Below are positions 1 through 6,253 of a stretch of 10,185 nt of DNA, piece by piece. Positions within the stretch are counted from its first letter, which is position 1; each line of letters opens with the position of its first letter. The position numbers and the translations under genes are program-made. Under the pieces are notes generated by a model that was given only the letters and a program-made list of their open reading frames with translations, had not been told where the DNA came from and did not search any database. This DNA comes from Methyloceanibacter sp. (GTDB lineage: Bacteria > Pseudomonadota > Alphaproteobacteria > Rhizobiales > Methyloligellaceae): NCBI GenBank assembly GCA_016649675.1, contig JAENXG010000070.1:1-10185 (forward strand), in the 5' to 3' direction.

Positions 1-1
1 A

Positions 2-637
2 ACGCATATCGCATGGGACCCCGGGGCGCTCGCCGTGGCGCGGCGCCTGTCGGCGAGGCTGGATGCGCCGCTCTTCTGGCCGGATGTCTCCCGCCTCGTC
101 ATCGACTGCAACCGCGCGCCGGATGTGAGCAGTCTCATCGTCACGGAAAGCGACGGCCGGAAGGTCGAGGCCAACCGCGCGGTGAGCGCGGCGGAGCGTT
201 CGCGGCGGCTCGACCGCATCCACACGCCCTACCATGAAGCGATCGACTCCTGTCTCACGCGCCGCCTTGCCGCGCGGCTCGCGACGGTGCTGATCGCGGT
301 TCACTCCTTCACGCCGGCCTGTCTCGGCAAAGCCCGCCCCTGGCAGGTGGGAATCGTGTTCGACGACGATCGCCGCATGGCCGATCTCCTCGTCCGCGGG
401 CTGAAGGCCGACCCGGCCCTCACCGTCGGCATCAACCAGCCCTATGCCCCGGCCGACCACGTCTATTACACGGTCGCGCGCCACGCCGGCCCGCGAGGCT
501 TGCCGGCGGCCATGGTTGAAATTCGCAACGATGAGATCGGCGATGAAATCGGCCAGCGCAGCTGGGCCGACCGCTTGGCCGATATTCTCCTCACGGTAAC
601 ACCGGGCCTACGCGCTGGCAGGCATGCCATGGCGTGA
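2..637 (+). CDS. N-formylglutamate amidohydrolase-family protein, 5' end outside window
   Basis: Partial gene. The frame is open from the first bases (reading T-H-I-A-W-D-P-G-A-L-A-V before the GTG at 35), so the true start lies upstream and the GTG is internal. The residues HIAWDPGA, SRLVIDCNR (about codons 30-38 of the visible part), HSFTP, RPWQVGIVFDDD, INQPYAP and VEIRNDEI follow the order of conserved blocks in the N-formylglutamate amidohydrolase family (FGase, PF05013). The His of HSFTP and the Glu of VEIRND are probably metal or catalytic residues. Characterised members hydrolyse N-formylglutamate in histidine breakdown, but the family is broad and no hut gene is visible here. Beside a gamma-glutamyl ligase and an aldehyde dehydrogenase, a role in hydrolysing a gamma-glutamyl amide such as gamma-glutamylglycine is plausible but is inference. 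It ends in TGA 61 bases before a permease remnant. Family call strong, substrate unknown. Confidence 0.85.
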   Translation, partial: THIAWDPGALAVARRLSARLDAPLFWPDVSRLVIDCNRAPDVSSLIVTESDGRKVEANRAVSAAERSRRLDRIHTPYHEAIDSCLTRRLAARLATVLIAVHSFTPACLGKARPWQVGIVFDDDRRMADLLVRGLKADPALTVGINQPYAPADHVYYTVARHAGPRGLPAAMVEIRNDEIGDEIGQRSWADRLADILLTVTPGLRAGRHAMA

Positions 638-665
638 CTCTCGCAGTTAGAATAGGGTGCTCTTT

Positions 666-690
666 GATAATGGGGGACGATAATGGGGGA
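666..690 (+). repeat. Tandem 13-base direct repeat with two GATAAT boxes
   Basis: The 12-mer GATAATGGGGGA occurs at 666-677 and again at 679-690, separated by one C, giving a period of 13 bases. Each copy has a GATAAT that resembles a sigma-70 -10 box and a G-run that could act as a Shine-Dalgarno sequence. The second G-run serves as the apparent ribosome binding site of the remnant reading frame starting at 699. No good -35 box was found at 16-18 bases upstream of either GATAAT, so a promoter is not claimed. Confidence 0.7.
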
Positions 691-794
691 TCGGGAAAAT
701 GGCTGAGAAGCGACACGAAGGCGGGGTTTCCTATCACACCCCGGGCAAGGACTATTTCGATCAACGCGAGTTGCGGCGCCACCTCAGCCTGTGA
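685..794 (+). pseudogene. 5' remnant of an ethanolamine-permease-like gene (31 codons left)
   Basis: An ATG at 699 opens a 31-codon frame that stops at TGA 792-794. Its peptide contains RHEGGV, KDYFDQRELRRH and closely matches residues 9-37 of the intact permease at 6261-7823. The match reaches upstream: GGGGATCGGGAAAATGGC here versus GGGGAGCGGGAGAATGGC at 6248-6265, so the ribosome binding site and start are homologous too. Many differences are third-codon changes (CAC/CAT, GAA/GAG, GAT/GAC, CAA/CAG, TTG/CTC), so the parent gene had diverged under selection before being cut, and this is not a recent copy. The match stops after RRH, just before the first membrane segment. The matching 3' end is found at about 5987-6173. 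It could still be translated as a short peptide, but no function is suggested. Confidence 0.85.
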
Positions 795-844
795 GGGAGG
801 GCGAGCCGACCCTGTGGTGGGCAGGGGCGGGGCCGGGCGTGGGG
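795..844 (+). other. G-tract cluster, potential G-quadruplex in permease leader
   Basis: Five runs of three or four G lie close together at 819-821, 824-827, 829-832, 835-837 and 841-844, with loops of only 2, 1, 2 and 3 bases. This satisfies the usual G3+ N1-7 quadruplex rule on the plus (sense) strand. Two further GGG runs lie at 795-797 and 799-801. The cluster ends 61 bases before the ATG of the permease at 906 and so probably lies in its mRNA leader or promoter region. Folding and any effect are not shown by the sequence alone. Confidence 0.5.
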
Positions 845-892
845 CACCAATATCCGGCAGCATTGGGGCAGAAGCTAGCGGAGGGAGACTAC

Positions 893-897
893 AGGAG
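893..897 (+). promoter_or_regulatory. Ribosome binding site of the first permease
   Basis: AGGAG lies 8 bases upstream of the ATG at 906, near-ideal spacing, and supports this start for the permease rather than later in-frame ATGs such as the Met at codon 18. Confidence 0.75.
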
Positions 898-905
898 CGA
901 TACAC

Positions 906-2447
906 ATGTCGTACACGGACGTCGACAAGAAGGAAGACGTAAAAGTCCTCCACAGTATGGGATATGCGCAGGAGCTGGAACGGCGCCTCAGCCGCTTCTC
1001 CAACTTCGCCGTCTCTTTTTCGATCATTTGCATCCTGTCGGGCGGCATCAACTCGCTGGCCCAGGGCACTTCGGGCGCCGGCGGTATCGCGATCGGGGTG
1101 GGCTGGCTGGTCGGATGCTTCGTGAGTCTCGTTTTCGCCGTCGCGATGGCGCAGATCAGCTCGGCCTATCCGACGGCGGGCGGGCTCTATCACTGGAGCT
1201 CTATTCTCGGCAACCGAGGCACAGGATGGGTGACGGCTTGGCTGAATCTTCTCGGCCTGATCACCGTGCTTGGCGCCATCAATGTCGGCACCTGGACCTT
1301 CTTCGCCGGCGCCTTCGGTCCCGCGCTCGGCATCGAGAACAACCTTACCAATCAGACGATCTTCCTGATCATCATCACCGGCGCCCAGGCGCTCATCAAT
1401 CATCTCGGCATCCGGTTGACGGCCCTGCTCACGGACTTTTCCGGCTGGCTGATCTTCGGTGGCTCCATCCTCATCGCGGTCGTCTGTCTGATCGCGGCGG
1501 AGCATTGGGATGTCAGCCGGCTCTTCACCTTCACCAACTATTCCGGCGATCCGGGCGGCGGCGTCTGGCCGCCGGTCTCCAACGCGTGGGTCTTCCTGCT
1601 CGGCCTGTTGCTGCCGATCTACACCATCACCGGTTACGATGCCTCCGCGCATACATCCGAGGAGACGCTGAAGGCGGCACGGTCGGTACCGCGCGCGATG
1701 GTGATGTCGGTCATCTGGTCGGCGATCTTCGGCTACATCTTTCTCTGCGCTTTCGTGCTGATGATCCCCAACATGGATGATGCCGCCAAGCAGGGCTGGA
1801 ATGTCTTCTTCTGGGGCTTCGACGAGCGTGTGAGCCCGGGCATCAAGGAGTTCGTCTATCTCGTGGTGTTCGTAGCCCAGCTCCTCTGTGGCCTTGCGAC
1901 GGTGACCTCGGCTTCCCGGATGATCTTTGCCTTCTCGCGCGACGGTGGGCTTCCGGGCTCCTCAGCGCTTGCTAAGGTCAGCCCGAAATACCGCACGCCG
2001 GTCGCGGCCATCTGGACCGCCGCGGCTCTTTCGGTCCTCTTCGTGTGGGGCGCATCGCTGGTCTCTATCGCCGGCACGTCGGCCTACACCATCGTGGTCT
2101 CCTGCACGGTTATCTTCCTGTTTCTCTCCTTCACCATCCCCATCACGCTCGGCCTGTTCGCCTGGGGAACGCCGAAGTGGGACAGGATGGGACCATGGAA
2201 CATGGGGCGGGCCGGGTACACGCTCTTCGCGATCTTCTCGATCATATCGATGATCTTGATCTTCGTGATCGGCATCCAACCGCCGAACGACTGGGCGCTC
2301 TACATCACGGTCGGTTTCTTCATCCTGACTGCGATTGTCTGGTTCGCGTTCGAGAACAAGCGCTTCCAGGGGCCGCCGATCGGCGAGATGATCGCAAAGC
2401 GTCAGGCCGAAATCCTGGCGGCAGAGAAGGCCGTCGGCGAGATCTGA
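906..2447 (+). CDS. APC-superfamily amino acid/choline-type permease
   Basis: A 513-residue integral membrane transporter of the APC (amino acid-polyamine-organocation) superfamily. The N-terminal cytoplasmic block with LHSMGYAQELERRLSRFSNF (residues 15-34), the first helix with SIICILSGGINSLA, the YPTAGGLYHW motif at 88-97 and GYDASAHTSEET at 243-254 are characteristic of the amino acid/choline transporter (ACT) subfamily, which includes GABA, choline and related permeases. About twelve hydrophobic segments are spread to about residue 490, followed by a charged cytoplasmic tail (MIAKRQAEILAAEKAVGEI). Length is usual for the family. It is not closely similar to the second permease at 6261, so it is not its duplicate. 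It is followed by a ligase-gene remnant and then by kinase and demethylase-type genes, suggesting import of a methylated amine, an amino alcohol or an amino acid. Substrate cannot be fixed from sequence. Subfamily call is fairly sure. Confidence 0.88.
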   Translation: MSYTDVDKKEDVKVLHSMGYAQELERRLSRFSNFAVSFSIICILSGGINSLAQGTSGAGGIAIGVGWLVGCFVSLVFAVAMAQISSAYPTAGGLYHWSSILGNRGTGWVTAWLNLLGLITVLGAINVGTWTFFAGAFGPALGIENNLTNQTIFLIIITGAQALINHLGIRLTALLTDFSGWLIFGGSILIAVVCLIAAEHWDVSRLFTFTNYSGDPGGGVWPPVSNAWVFLLGLLLPIYTITGYDASAHTSEETLKAARSVPRAMVMSVIWSAIFGYIFLCAFVLMIPNMDDAAKQGWNVFFWGFDERVSPGIKEFVYLVVFVAQLLCGLATVTSASRMIFAFSRDGGLPGSSALAKVSPKYRTPVAAIWTAAALSVLFVWGASLVSIAGTSAYTIVVSCTVIFLFLSFTIPITLGLFAWGTPKWDRMGPWNMGRAGYTLFAIFSIISMILIFVIGIQPPNDWALYITVGFFILTAIVWFAFENKRFQGPPIGEMIAKRQAEILAAEKAVGEI

Positions 2448-2468
2448 CGATCTGAAGCTTTGAAACAC

Positions 2469-2513
2469 CTTCGCGGGATGTTTCCCGCGCAGGTTCCCTA
2501 TTTGCGGGCGAAG
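2469..2513 (+). promoter_or_regulatory. Overlapping hairpins downstream of the first permease
   Basis: A perfect 6-bp GC stem (CGCGGG 2472-2477, loop ATGTTT, CCCGCG 2484-2489) starts 25 bases after the permease stop. The downstream arm can pair instead with GCGGG at 2504-2508, and CTTCGC 2469-2474 can pair with GCGAAG 2508-2513. There is no U-tract after any of them, so a classic intrinsic terminator is not supported. They may stabilise the permease mRNA end, act as a weak terminator, or be a leftover leader of the decayed ligase gene that begins at 2533. Confidence 0.4.
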
Positions 2514-2532
2514 CTCGGAGGCGGAAGTAGCC

Positions 2533-2628
2533 TTGCCCGGCATGTTGACCCTGAGGGAACTTGATGCGGCGGTCGGTGTCGGTGGGTTGATCCAGACCGC
2601 TGCGCCATCTTGCCGCCCAACGGGGAGG
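2533..2628 (+). pseudogene. 5' remnant of a second glutamine-synthetase-like (gamma-glutamyl ligase) gene
   Basis: From TTG 2533 the frame reads L-PGMLTLRELDAAVGVGG, clearly homologous to residues 1-18 of the intact ligase at 7897 (MPGMLTLKDLQAAVAAGE). The bases CCCGGCATGTTGAC are identical in both. Weaker similarity continues with indels to about 2628, where CTTGCCG...GGGGAGGG aligns with CTTGCCGG...GGGAAGG around the LPDMQGR codons of the intact gene. The frame is then lost and stops at TGA 2638-2640; the remaining approximately 420 codons are absent. A GGAGG at 2517-2521 could be the old ribosome binding site. This suggests the first permease was once followed by its own ligase gene, mirroring the intact permease-ligase order downstream. 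The first 17 codons are a sure match; the extension to 2628 is less sure. Confidence 0.8.
2624..2628 (+). promoter_or_regulatory. Ribosome binding site that decides the kinase start
   Basis: GGAGG sits 8 bases upstream of GTG 2637. The longer in-frame alternative, TTG 2610, has no such site and lies inside the ligase remnant, so GTG 2637 is preferred. The site itself seems to come from the decayed Gln-Gly-Arg codons of the ligase remnant. Confidence 0.65.
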
Positions 2629-2636
2629 GCCCACGC

Positions 2637-3539
2637 GTGAGCCTTGATGCAGCGCGAGAGCGTTCATCGGCGCGCGTCGCCGCGCTTGCGATTTGGTTCG
2701 GGCGTGTGGACCCTGTACCGCTGGCCGGCGGAATTACCAACCAGAACTTCACGGTGGAGGACCGCGGCCGCCGCTACGTCGTGCGGGTCGGGAACGATAT
2801 CCTCGTTCACGGGGTCGTGCGCGCGAACGAGTTGGCTGCGAGCCGGGCAGCGCATTTGGCGGGTCTGAGCCCCCGCGTGGTGCACGCAGAGCCAGGGATT
2901 CTCGTACTCGATTTCATCGAGGGACGCACCTTCTCGCCGGAGGACGTACGCAATCCGGCTAACCTCGAGCGCCTCGTCGACATGGTTCGGCGATGTCACC
3001 GGGACATTCCTCAGCACTTGCGCGGCCCGGCCGCGATGTTCTGGGTGTTCCATGTCGTGCGCGACTATGCGCACACGCTGCGCGAAGGCAACAGCCGGAA
3101 CGCTCCTCTGCTCCCGGATCTTCTCGCGCGTGCCGCACGACTTGAGGCCGCCGTCGGTCCTATCGAGGTCGTATTCGGTCACAACGACCTTCTTGCGGCC
3201 AACTTTATCGATGACGGGCACCGGCTGTGGCTCGTGGACTGGGAGTACGCCGGGTTCAATTCGCCGCTGTTCGATCTGGGTGGTCTAGCCTCCAACAGCG
3301 AACTTTCCCCCGAGCAGGAGGAGCAGGTCTTGAGCCTCTACTTCGACACGTCCGTTGACGATCAGTTGCGCCGCCGTGCCTCCGCCATGACCGCGGCGTC
3401 GCTCCTGCGCGAGACCATGTGGAGCATGGTGTCTGAGATCCATTCGACCGTCGATTTCGACTACGCCGCCTACACGGCTGAAAACTTGAGACGCTTCGAA
3501 TCCGCCTATGCGACCTATCAAACACTGGACCACTCATGA
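2637..3539 (+). CDS. Choline/ethanolamine-kinase-like phosphotransferase (APH fold)
   Basis: A 300-residue protein (starting at GTG 2637) of the aminoglycoside phosphotransferase/choline kinase superfamily. The nucleotide-binding loop is LAGGITNQNF (residues 29-38), followed by RYVVRVG. The catalytic loop is GHNDLLAANF, with H182, N183, the probable catalytic base D184 and N189. The metal-binding LVDWEYAG (D201) follows, then SPLFDLGGL. The GGITN opening and DWEYAG are typical of choline kinase/LicA-type enzymes, which phosphorylate choline or ethanolamine with ATP in the cytoplasm, rather than of drug-resistance enzymes. Its stop overlaps the start of the flavoenzyme by four bases (ATGA), so the two are translationally coupled and probably act in one pathway. 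It could phosphorylate an amino alcohol substrate or have drifted to another small molecule. Family call strong, substrate inferred. Confidence 0.85.
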   Translation: MSLDAARERSSARVAALAIWFGRVDPVPLAGGITNQNFTVEDRGRRYVVRVGNDILVHGVVRANELAASRAAHLAGLSPRVVHAEPGILVLDFIEGRTFSPEDVRNPANLERLVDMVRRCHRDIPQHLRGPAAMFWVFHVVRDYAHTLREGNSRNAPLLPDLLARAARLEAAVGPIEVVFGHNDLLAANFIDDGHRLWLVDWEYAGFNSPLFDLGGLASNSELSPEQEEQVLSLYFDTSVDDQLRRRASAMTAASLLRETMWSMVSEIHSTVDFDYAAYTAENLRRFESAYATYQTLDHS

Positions 3540-5986
3540 GCGACCTGCCGTCTTCCGCCAAAATCGTCATCGTCGGTGGCGGCATCGTCGGCTGTTCCGT
3601 AGCCTATCATCTGGGGAAGATGGGTCTCACGGACGTGCTCCTTCTCGAGTGCGGGAAACTGACATGCGGCTCGACGTGGCACGCCGCAGGGCTTGTCGGA
3701 CAGTTGCGCACGAGTGCCAATATCACCCAGCTCCTTGGCTATTCCGTCGCTCTCTATGACCGGCTCGAGAGTGAGACGGGCCTCGCAACCGGGTGGAAGC
3801 GCAACGGCGGCTTGCGGCTAGCCTGCAATCCCGAGCGCTGGATTGAGGTGAAGCGGCAGGCGACCACCGCCACGTCCTTCGGACTCGAGATGCATCTCCT
3901 CACCGCCAAGGAGGCCCAGGAGCTGTGGCCGCTGATGCAAGTTGATGATGTGGTCGGCGCGGCTTTCCTCCCGACCGACGGCCAGGTGTCCCCATCCGAT
4001 ATCACCATGTCGCTGGCAAAAGGCGCGCGCCAAAACGGCGTTACGATTGCCGAAGGGGTGACGGTCACCGACATCGAGGTCGAGGCCGGCCGTGTCCGCG
4101 CGGTCGTTACAGACAAGGGCCGCATGACCTGCGAAAAAGTGGTGATCTGTGCCGGCCAGTGGTCGCGCGAGATCGGGCGCATGGCCGGTGTCAACATTCC
4201 CCTCGTATCGGTGCAGCACCAATATCTCATCACCGACAGAATCGACGGCGTGACGCCAGGCTTGCCGACGCTGCGCGATCCTGACCGTCTCACCTATTGG
4301 AAGGAGGAGGTCGGGGGACTTGTGATGGGCGGCTATGAGCCCAATCCAAAACCGTGGGCCGTGGACGGCCTTCCCGGTCGCTTCGAGTTTCAACTTCTTG
4401 ACGACGACCTGGAGCACTTCGAGCCTCTCCTCGAACTTGCCGCAGGTCGTGTGCCGGCCATGCAGTTGGCCGGTATCAAGCAGTTCATCAACGGACCGGA
4501 AAGCTTCACGCCCGATGGGAACTTCATCCTCGGCGAGGCTCCTGAGGTGCGCGGCATCTTTGTTGGTGCCGGCTTCAACGCCTTTGGCATCTCGTCCGGT
4601 GGCGGGGCCGGCATGGCGCTCGCCGAGTGGGTTGCCAAGGGCGAGCCCCCCTTCGATCTCTGGCCGGTCGACATTCGCCGGTTCGGAAAGAACCACCTCG
4701 ATACAAGCTGGGTGCGCACGCGCACGCTCGAGGCTTACGCCAAGCACTACACGATGGCTTGGCCGTTCGAGGAGCATCACTCGGGCCGTCCGCTGCGCCG
4801 CTCGCCGCTCTACGACAGGCTCAATGCTTTAGGAGCCTGCTTTGGCGAGAAGCTCGGCTGGGAACGGCCGAACTGGTTTGCCGATCTGGCGGGCGGGGAG
4901 AAGGCCGAGGATCACTACAGCTACGAGCGGCAGAACTGGTTCGACGCTGTCGGCCGCGAGCACAAGGCCTGCCGCGAGCGCGTCGCCGTGTTCGACCAGA
5001 CGTCATTCGCCAAGTTCCTTCTGATCGGCCACGATGCGGAGAAGGCGCTCTCGTGGATCGCCGCCAACGATGTCGCGAAACCGCCGGGACACCTCGTCTA
5101 CACGCAGATGCTGAATGATCGCGGCGGCATCGAGTGCGACCTCACCGTCGCCAGACTATCGCCGACCGAATACTACATCGTGACCGGCACCGGCTTCGCC
5201 ACGCACGACTTCGACTGGATCTCGCGCTCCATCCCCGATGGGTTCGATGCCCGCCTCATCGATGTCACCTCTTCGCATGCCGTGCTGTCGGTCATGGGCC
5301 CTCGGTCGCGCGACGTCCTTGAGCACCTCACTGATCACGACATGTCTAATGCCGGCTTCCCGTTCGGCAGGGTGAAGCGAATTACCGTCGCCGGGGCACC
5401 TGTGCTTGCGCTCCGTGTCACCTATGTCGGCGAGCTTGGCTTCGAGCTTCACATCCCCGGCGAGTTTGCGTTAAGCGTTTACGACGCGCTGATGGCCGCC
5501 GGGCAGCCTCACGGCATCGCCAACGCCGGCTACCGCGCCATTGAGTCGCTGCGCTTGGAGAAGGGCTACCGAGCCTGGGGTGCGGAGATCGGGCCCGACC
5601 ACTCGCCGCTGGTCGCCGGCCTCGGCTGGGCCGTGAAGCTGAAATCGGACACGCCATTTCAGGGACGCGCCGCGCTCGAGGTTCAGGCCACAAGGAAGCT
5701 GCCACGCCTGCTCGCCGGGTTCACCACCGATCCCTCGATCGTGCTGCTCGGGCGTGAGACCATCTATCGCGACGGCAAGCGCGTGGGGTGGCTCACAAGT
5801 GGCGGCTACGGCTATACGGTCGGCCGCTCGATCGGCTACGGCTACGTCCGCGATCCAGAGAGCGGGGTTGATCGCGACAAGGTGCTCTCGGGCCACTATG
5901 AGCTCGATGTCGCCACGACGCGCGTGCCCACTGAGGTGTTTCTTGATCCGCTCTACGACCCGACGATGTCGCGAATTAAGAGTTGA
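3536..5986 (+). CDS. FAD-dependent oxidoreductase fused to GcvT domains (dimethylglycine/sarcosine dehydrogenase type)
   Basis: 816 residues, the usual size for dimethylglycine/sarcosine dehydrogenase-like enzymes. The N-terminal FAD-binding DAO domain has the dinucleotide loop VIVGGGIVGCSVAYHLG (11-27), then GSTWHAAGLVGQLR; H49 sits where dimethylglycine dehydrogenase carries its covalent FAD-histidine bond. The FAD domain closes with GFNAFGISSGGGAG (about 344-357). A linker (SGRPLRRSPLYDRL) leads to a GcvT-like domain from about 475, with FDQTSF, MGPRSRDVL and YVGELGFELHIP (from 630), and a C-terminal GcvT barrel ending GWLTSGGYGYTVGRSIGYGYV. Known relatives oxidise N-methyl groups of dimethylglycine or sarcosine and pass the one-carbon unit to tetrahydrofolate as 5,10-methylene-THF. 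No signal peptide, so cytoplasmic. Translation is coupled to the upstream kinase by an ATGA overlap, with no Shine-Dalgarno of its own. The exact amine is not deducible; N-methylated ethanolamines or glycines are candidates. Confidence 0.9.
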   Translation: MSDLPSSAKIVIVGGGIVGCSVAYHLGKMGLTDVLLLECGKLTCGSTWHAAGLVGQLRTSANITQLLGYSVALYDRLESETGLATGWKRNGGLRLACNPERWIEVKRQATTATSFGLEMHLLTAKEAQELWPLMQVDDVVGAAFLPTDGQVSPSDITMSLAKGARQNGVTIAEGVTVTDIEVEAGRVRAVVTDKGRMTCEKVVICAGQWSREIGRMAGVNIPLVSVQHQYLITDRIDGVTPGLPTLRDPDRLTYWKEEVGGLVMGGYEPNPKPWAVDGLPGRFEFQLLDDDLEHFEPLLELAAGRVPAMQLAGIKQFINGPESFTPDGNFILGEAPEVRGIFVGAGFNAFGISSGGGAGMALAEWVAKGEPPFDLWPVDIRRFGKNHLDTSWVRTRTLEAYAKHYTMAWPFEEHHSGRPLRRSPLYDRLNALGACFGEKLGWERPNWFADLAGGEKAEDHYSYERQNWFDAVGREHKACRERVAVFDQTSFAKFLLIGHDAEKALSWIAANDVAKPPGHLVYTQMLNDRGGIECDLTVARLSPTEYYIVTGTGFATHDFDWISRSIPDGFDARLIDVTSSHAVLSVMGPRSRDVLEHLTDHDMSNAGFPFGRVKRITVAGAPVLALRVTYVGELGFELHIPGEFALSVYDALMAAGQPHGIANAGYRAIESLRLEKGYRAWGAEIGPDHSPLVAGLGWAVKLKSDTPFQGRAALEVQATRKLPRLLAGFTTDPSIVLLGRETIYRDGKRVGWLTSGGYGYTVGRSIGYGYVRDPESGVDRDKVLSGHYELDVATTRVPTEVFLDPLYDPTMSRIKS

Positions 5987-6173
5987 GGGGCGTTGCTCAC
6001 CGTGATCATCGCGCTGGTGCCCCATCGGCTTCCGCCTCGCCGATCCTCTATACCGCACCGGCGTTATGGGCGTGGCGATCTAGTATGCCCTTGCCATCCT
6101 CCATTTCGCCGTTTACGGACGTAAGACGCTCGTCTTCTCGCCTAAGGAGTAGTTCGCGATGGAGCATCGCGAA
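5987..6173 (+). pseudogene. Broken 3' end of an ethanolamine-permease-like gene
   Basis: Immediately after the flavoenzyme stop, the sequence aligns with codons about 454-515 of the intact permease at 6261-7823. The match is almost collinear: GGGGCGTTGCTCACC versus GGCGCCGCGCTCACC, then CACCGTGATCATCGCGCT identical, and on to GAGCATCGCGAA versus GAAGCATCGCGAA. One extra base in the C-run at 6020-6023 shifts the frame. In the permease frame after that shift, the Trp codon of VVIWYA has become TAG (6081-6083), and the Asp codon of PEEDFA has become TAG (6150-6152). Two stops plus a frameshift make this a clear pseudogene fragment. It is the mirror partner of the 5' fragment at 685-794; together they lack codons about 38-453, replaced by the 5.2-kb block between them. 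Confidence 0.88.
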
Positions 6174-6218
6174 AAAGTGACGCGCAGCACCACCTGCCAG
6201 CCTCAGGTGATGACAAGA

Positions 6219-6241
6219 GGCCCGCGCGGTCGGCGCGGGCC
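6219..6241 (+). terminator. Strong GC hairpin before the ethanolamine-type permease
   Basis: A perfect 9-bp stem, GGCCCGCGC (6219-6227) with GCGCGGGCC (6233-6241), closes a 5-base loop GGTCG. It follows a smaller inverted repeat, CACCTG 6191-6196 with CAGGTG 6204-6209. The bases after the stem are CCGTTAGGGG, not a U-tract, so this is at best a non-canonical terminator for the upstream operon. It ends only 5 bases before the AGGGGAG ribosome binding site of the permease, so it could instead influence translation initiation. It separates the kinase-flavoenzyme unit from the permease-ligase-dehydrogenase unit. Confidence 0.55.
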
Positions 6242-6246
6242 CCGTT

Positions 6247-6253
6247 AGGGGAG
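6247..6253 (+). promoter_or_regulatory. Ribosome binding site of the ethanolamine-type permease
   Basis: AGGGGAG ends 7 bases before ATG 6261. The corresponding position in the 5' remnant (685-698) is conserved, which supports ATG 6261 as the ancestral start even though a second in-frame ATG follows at 6273. Confidence 0.7.

Noticed and set aside
643..671. Sigma-70 promoter using GATAAT at 666-671
   Set aside because: No recognisable -35 box at 16-18 bases spacing; the -10-like word alone is weak evidence.
699..794. A functional 31-residue small protein or leader peptide
   Set aside because: Its whole sequence is explained as the N-terminus of the permease paralogue, with the matching C-terminus found at 5987-6173; translation is possible but function is not supported.
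634..942. Plus-strand frame of 102 codons across the spacer
   Set aside because: It runs through the permease remnant in another frame and through the G-tract region into the permease start; no family features.
591..1652. Long minus-strand open frame of 353 codons, and others such as 3818-4780 and 9242-10114
   Set aside because: They lie opposite well-supported plus-strand genes, have compositions rich in Arg/Asp/Gly/Ala typical of antisense GC-rich frames, and show no recognisable domain.
2610..3539. TTG 2610 as start of the kinase
   Set aside because: The extra nine codons overlap the ligase remnant, and GTG 2637 has a well-placed GGAGG; conserved kinase sequence begins well after 2637.
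2637..3539. Aminoglycoside resistance phosphotransferase
   Set aside because: The GGITNQNF loop and DWEYAG motif fit choline/ethanolamine-kinase-like proteins, and the context is amine metabolism.
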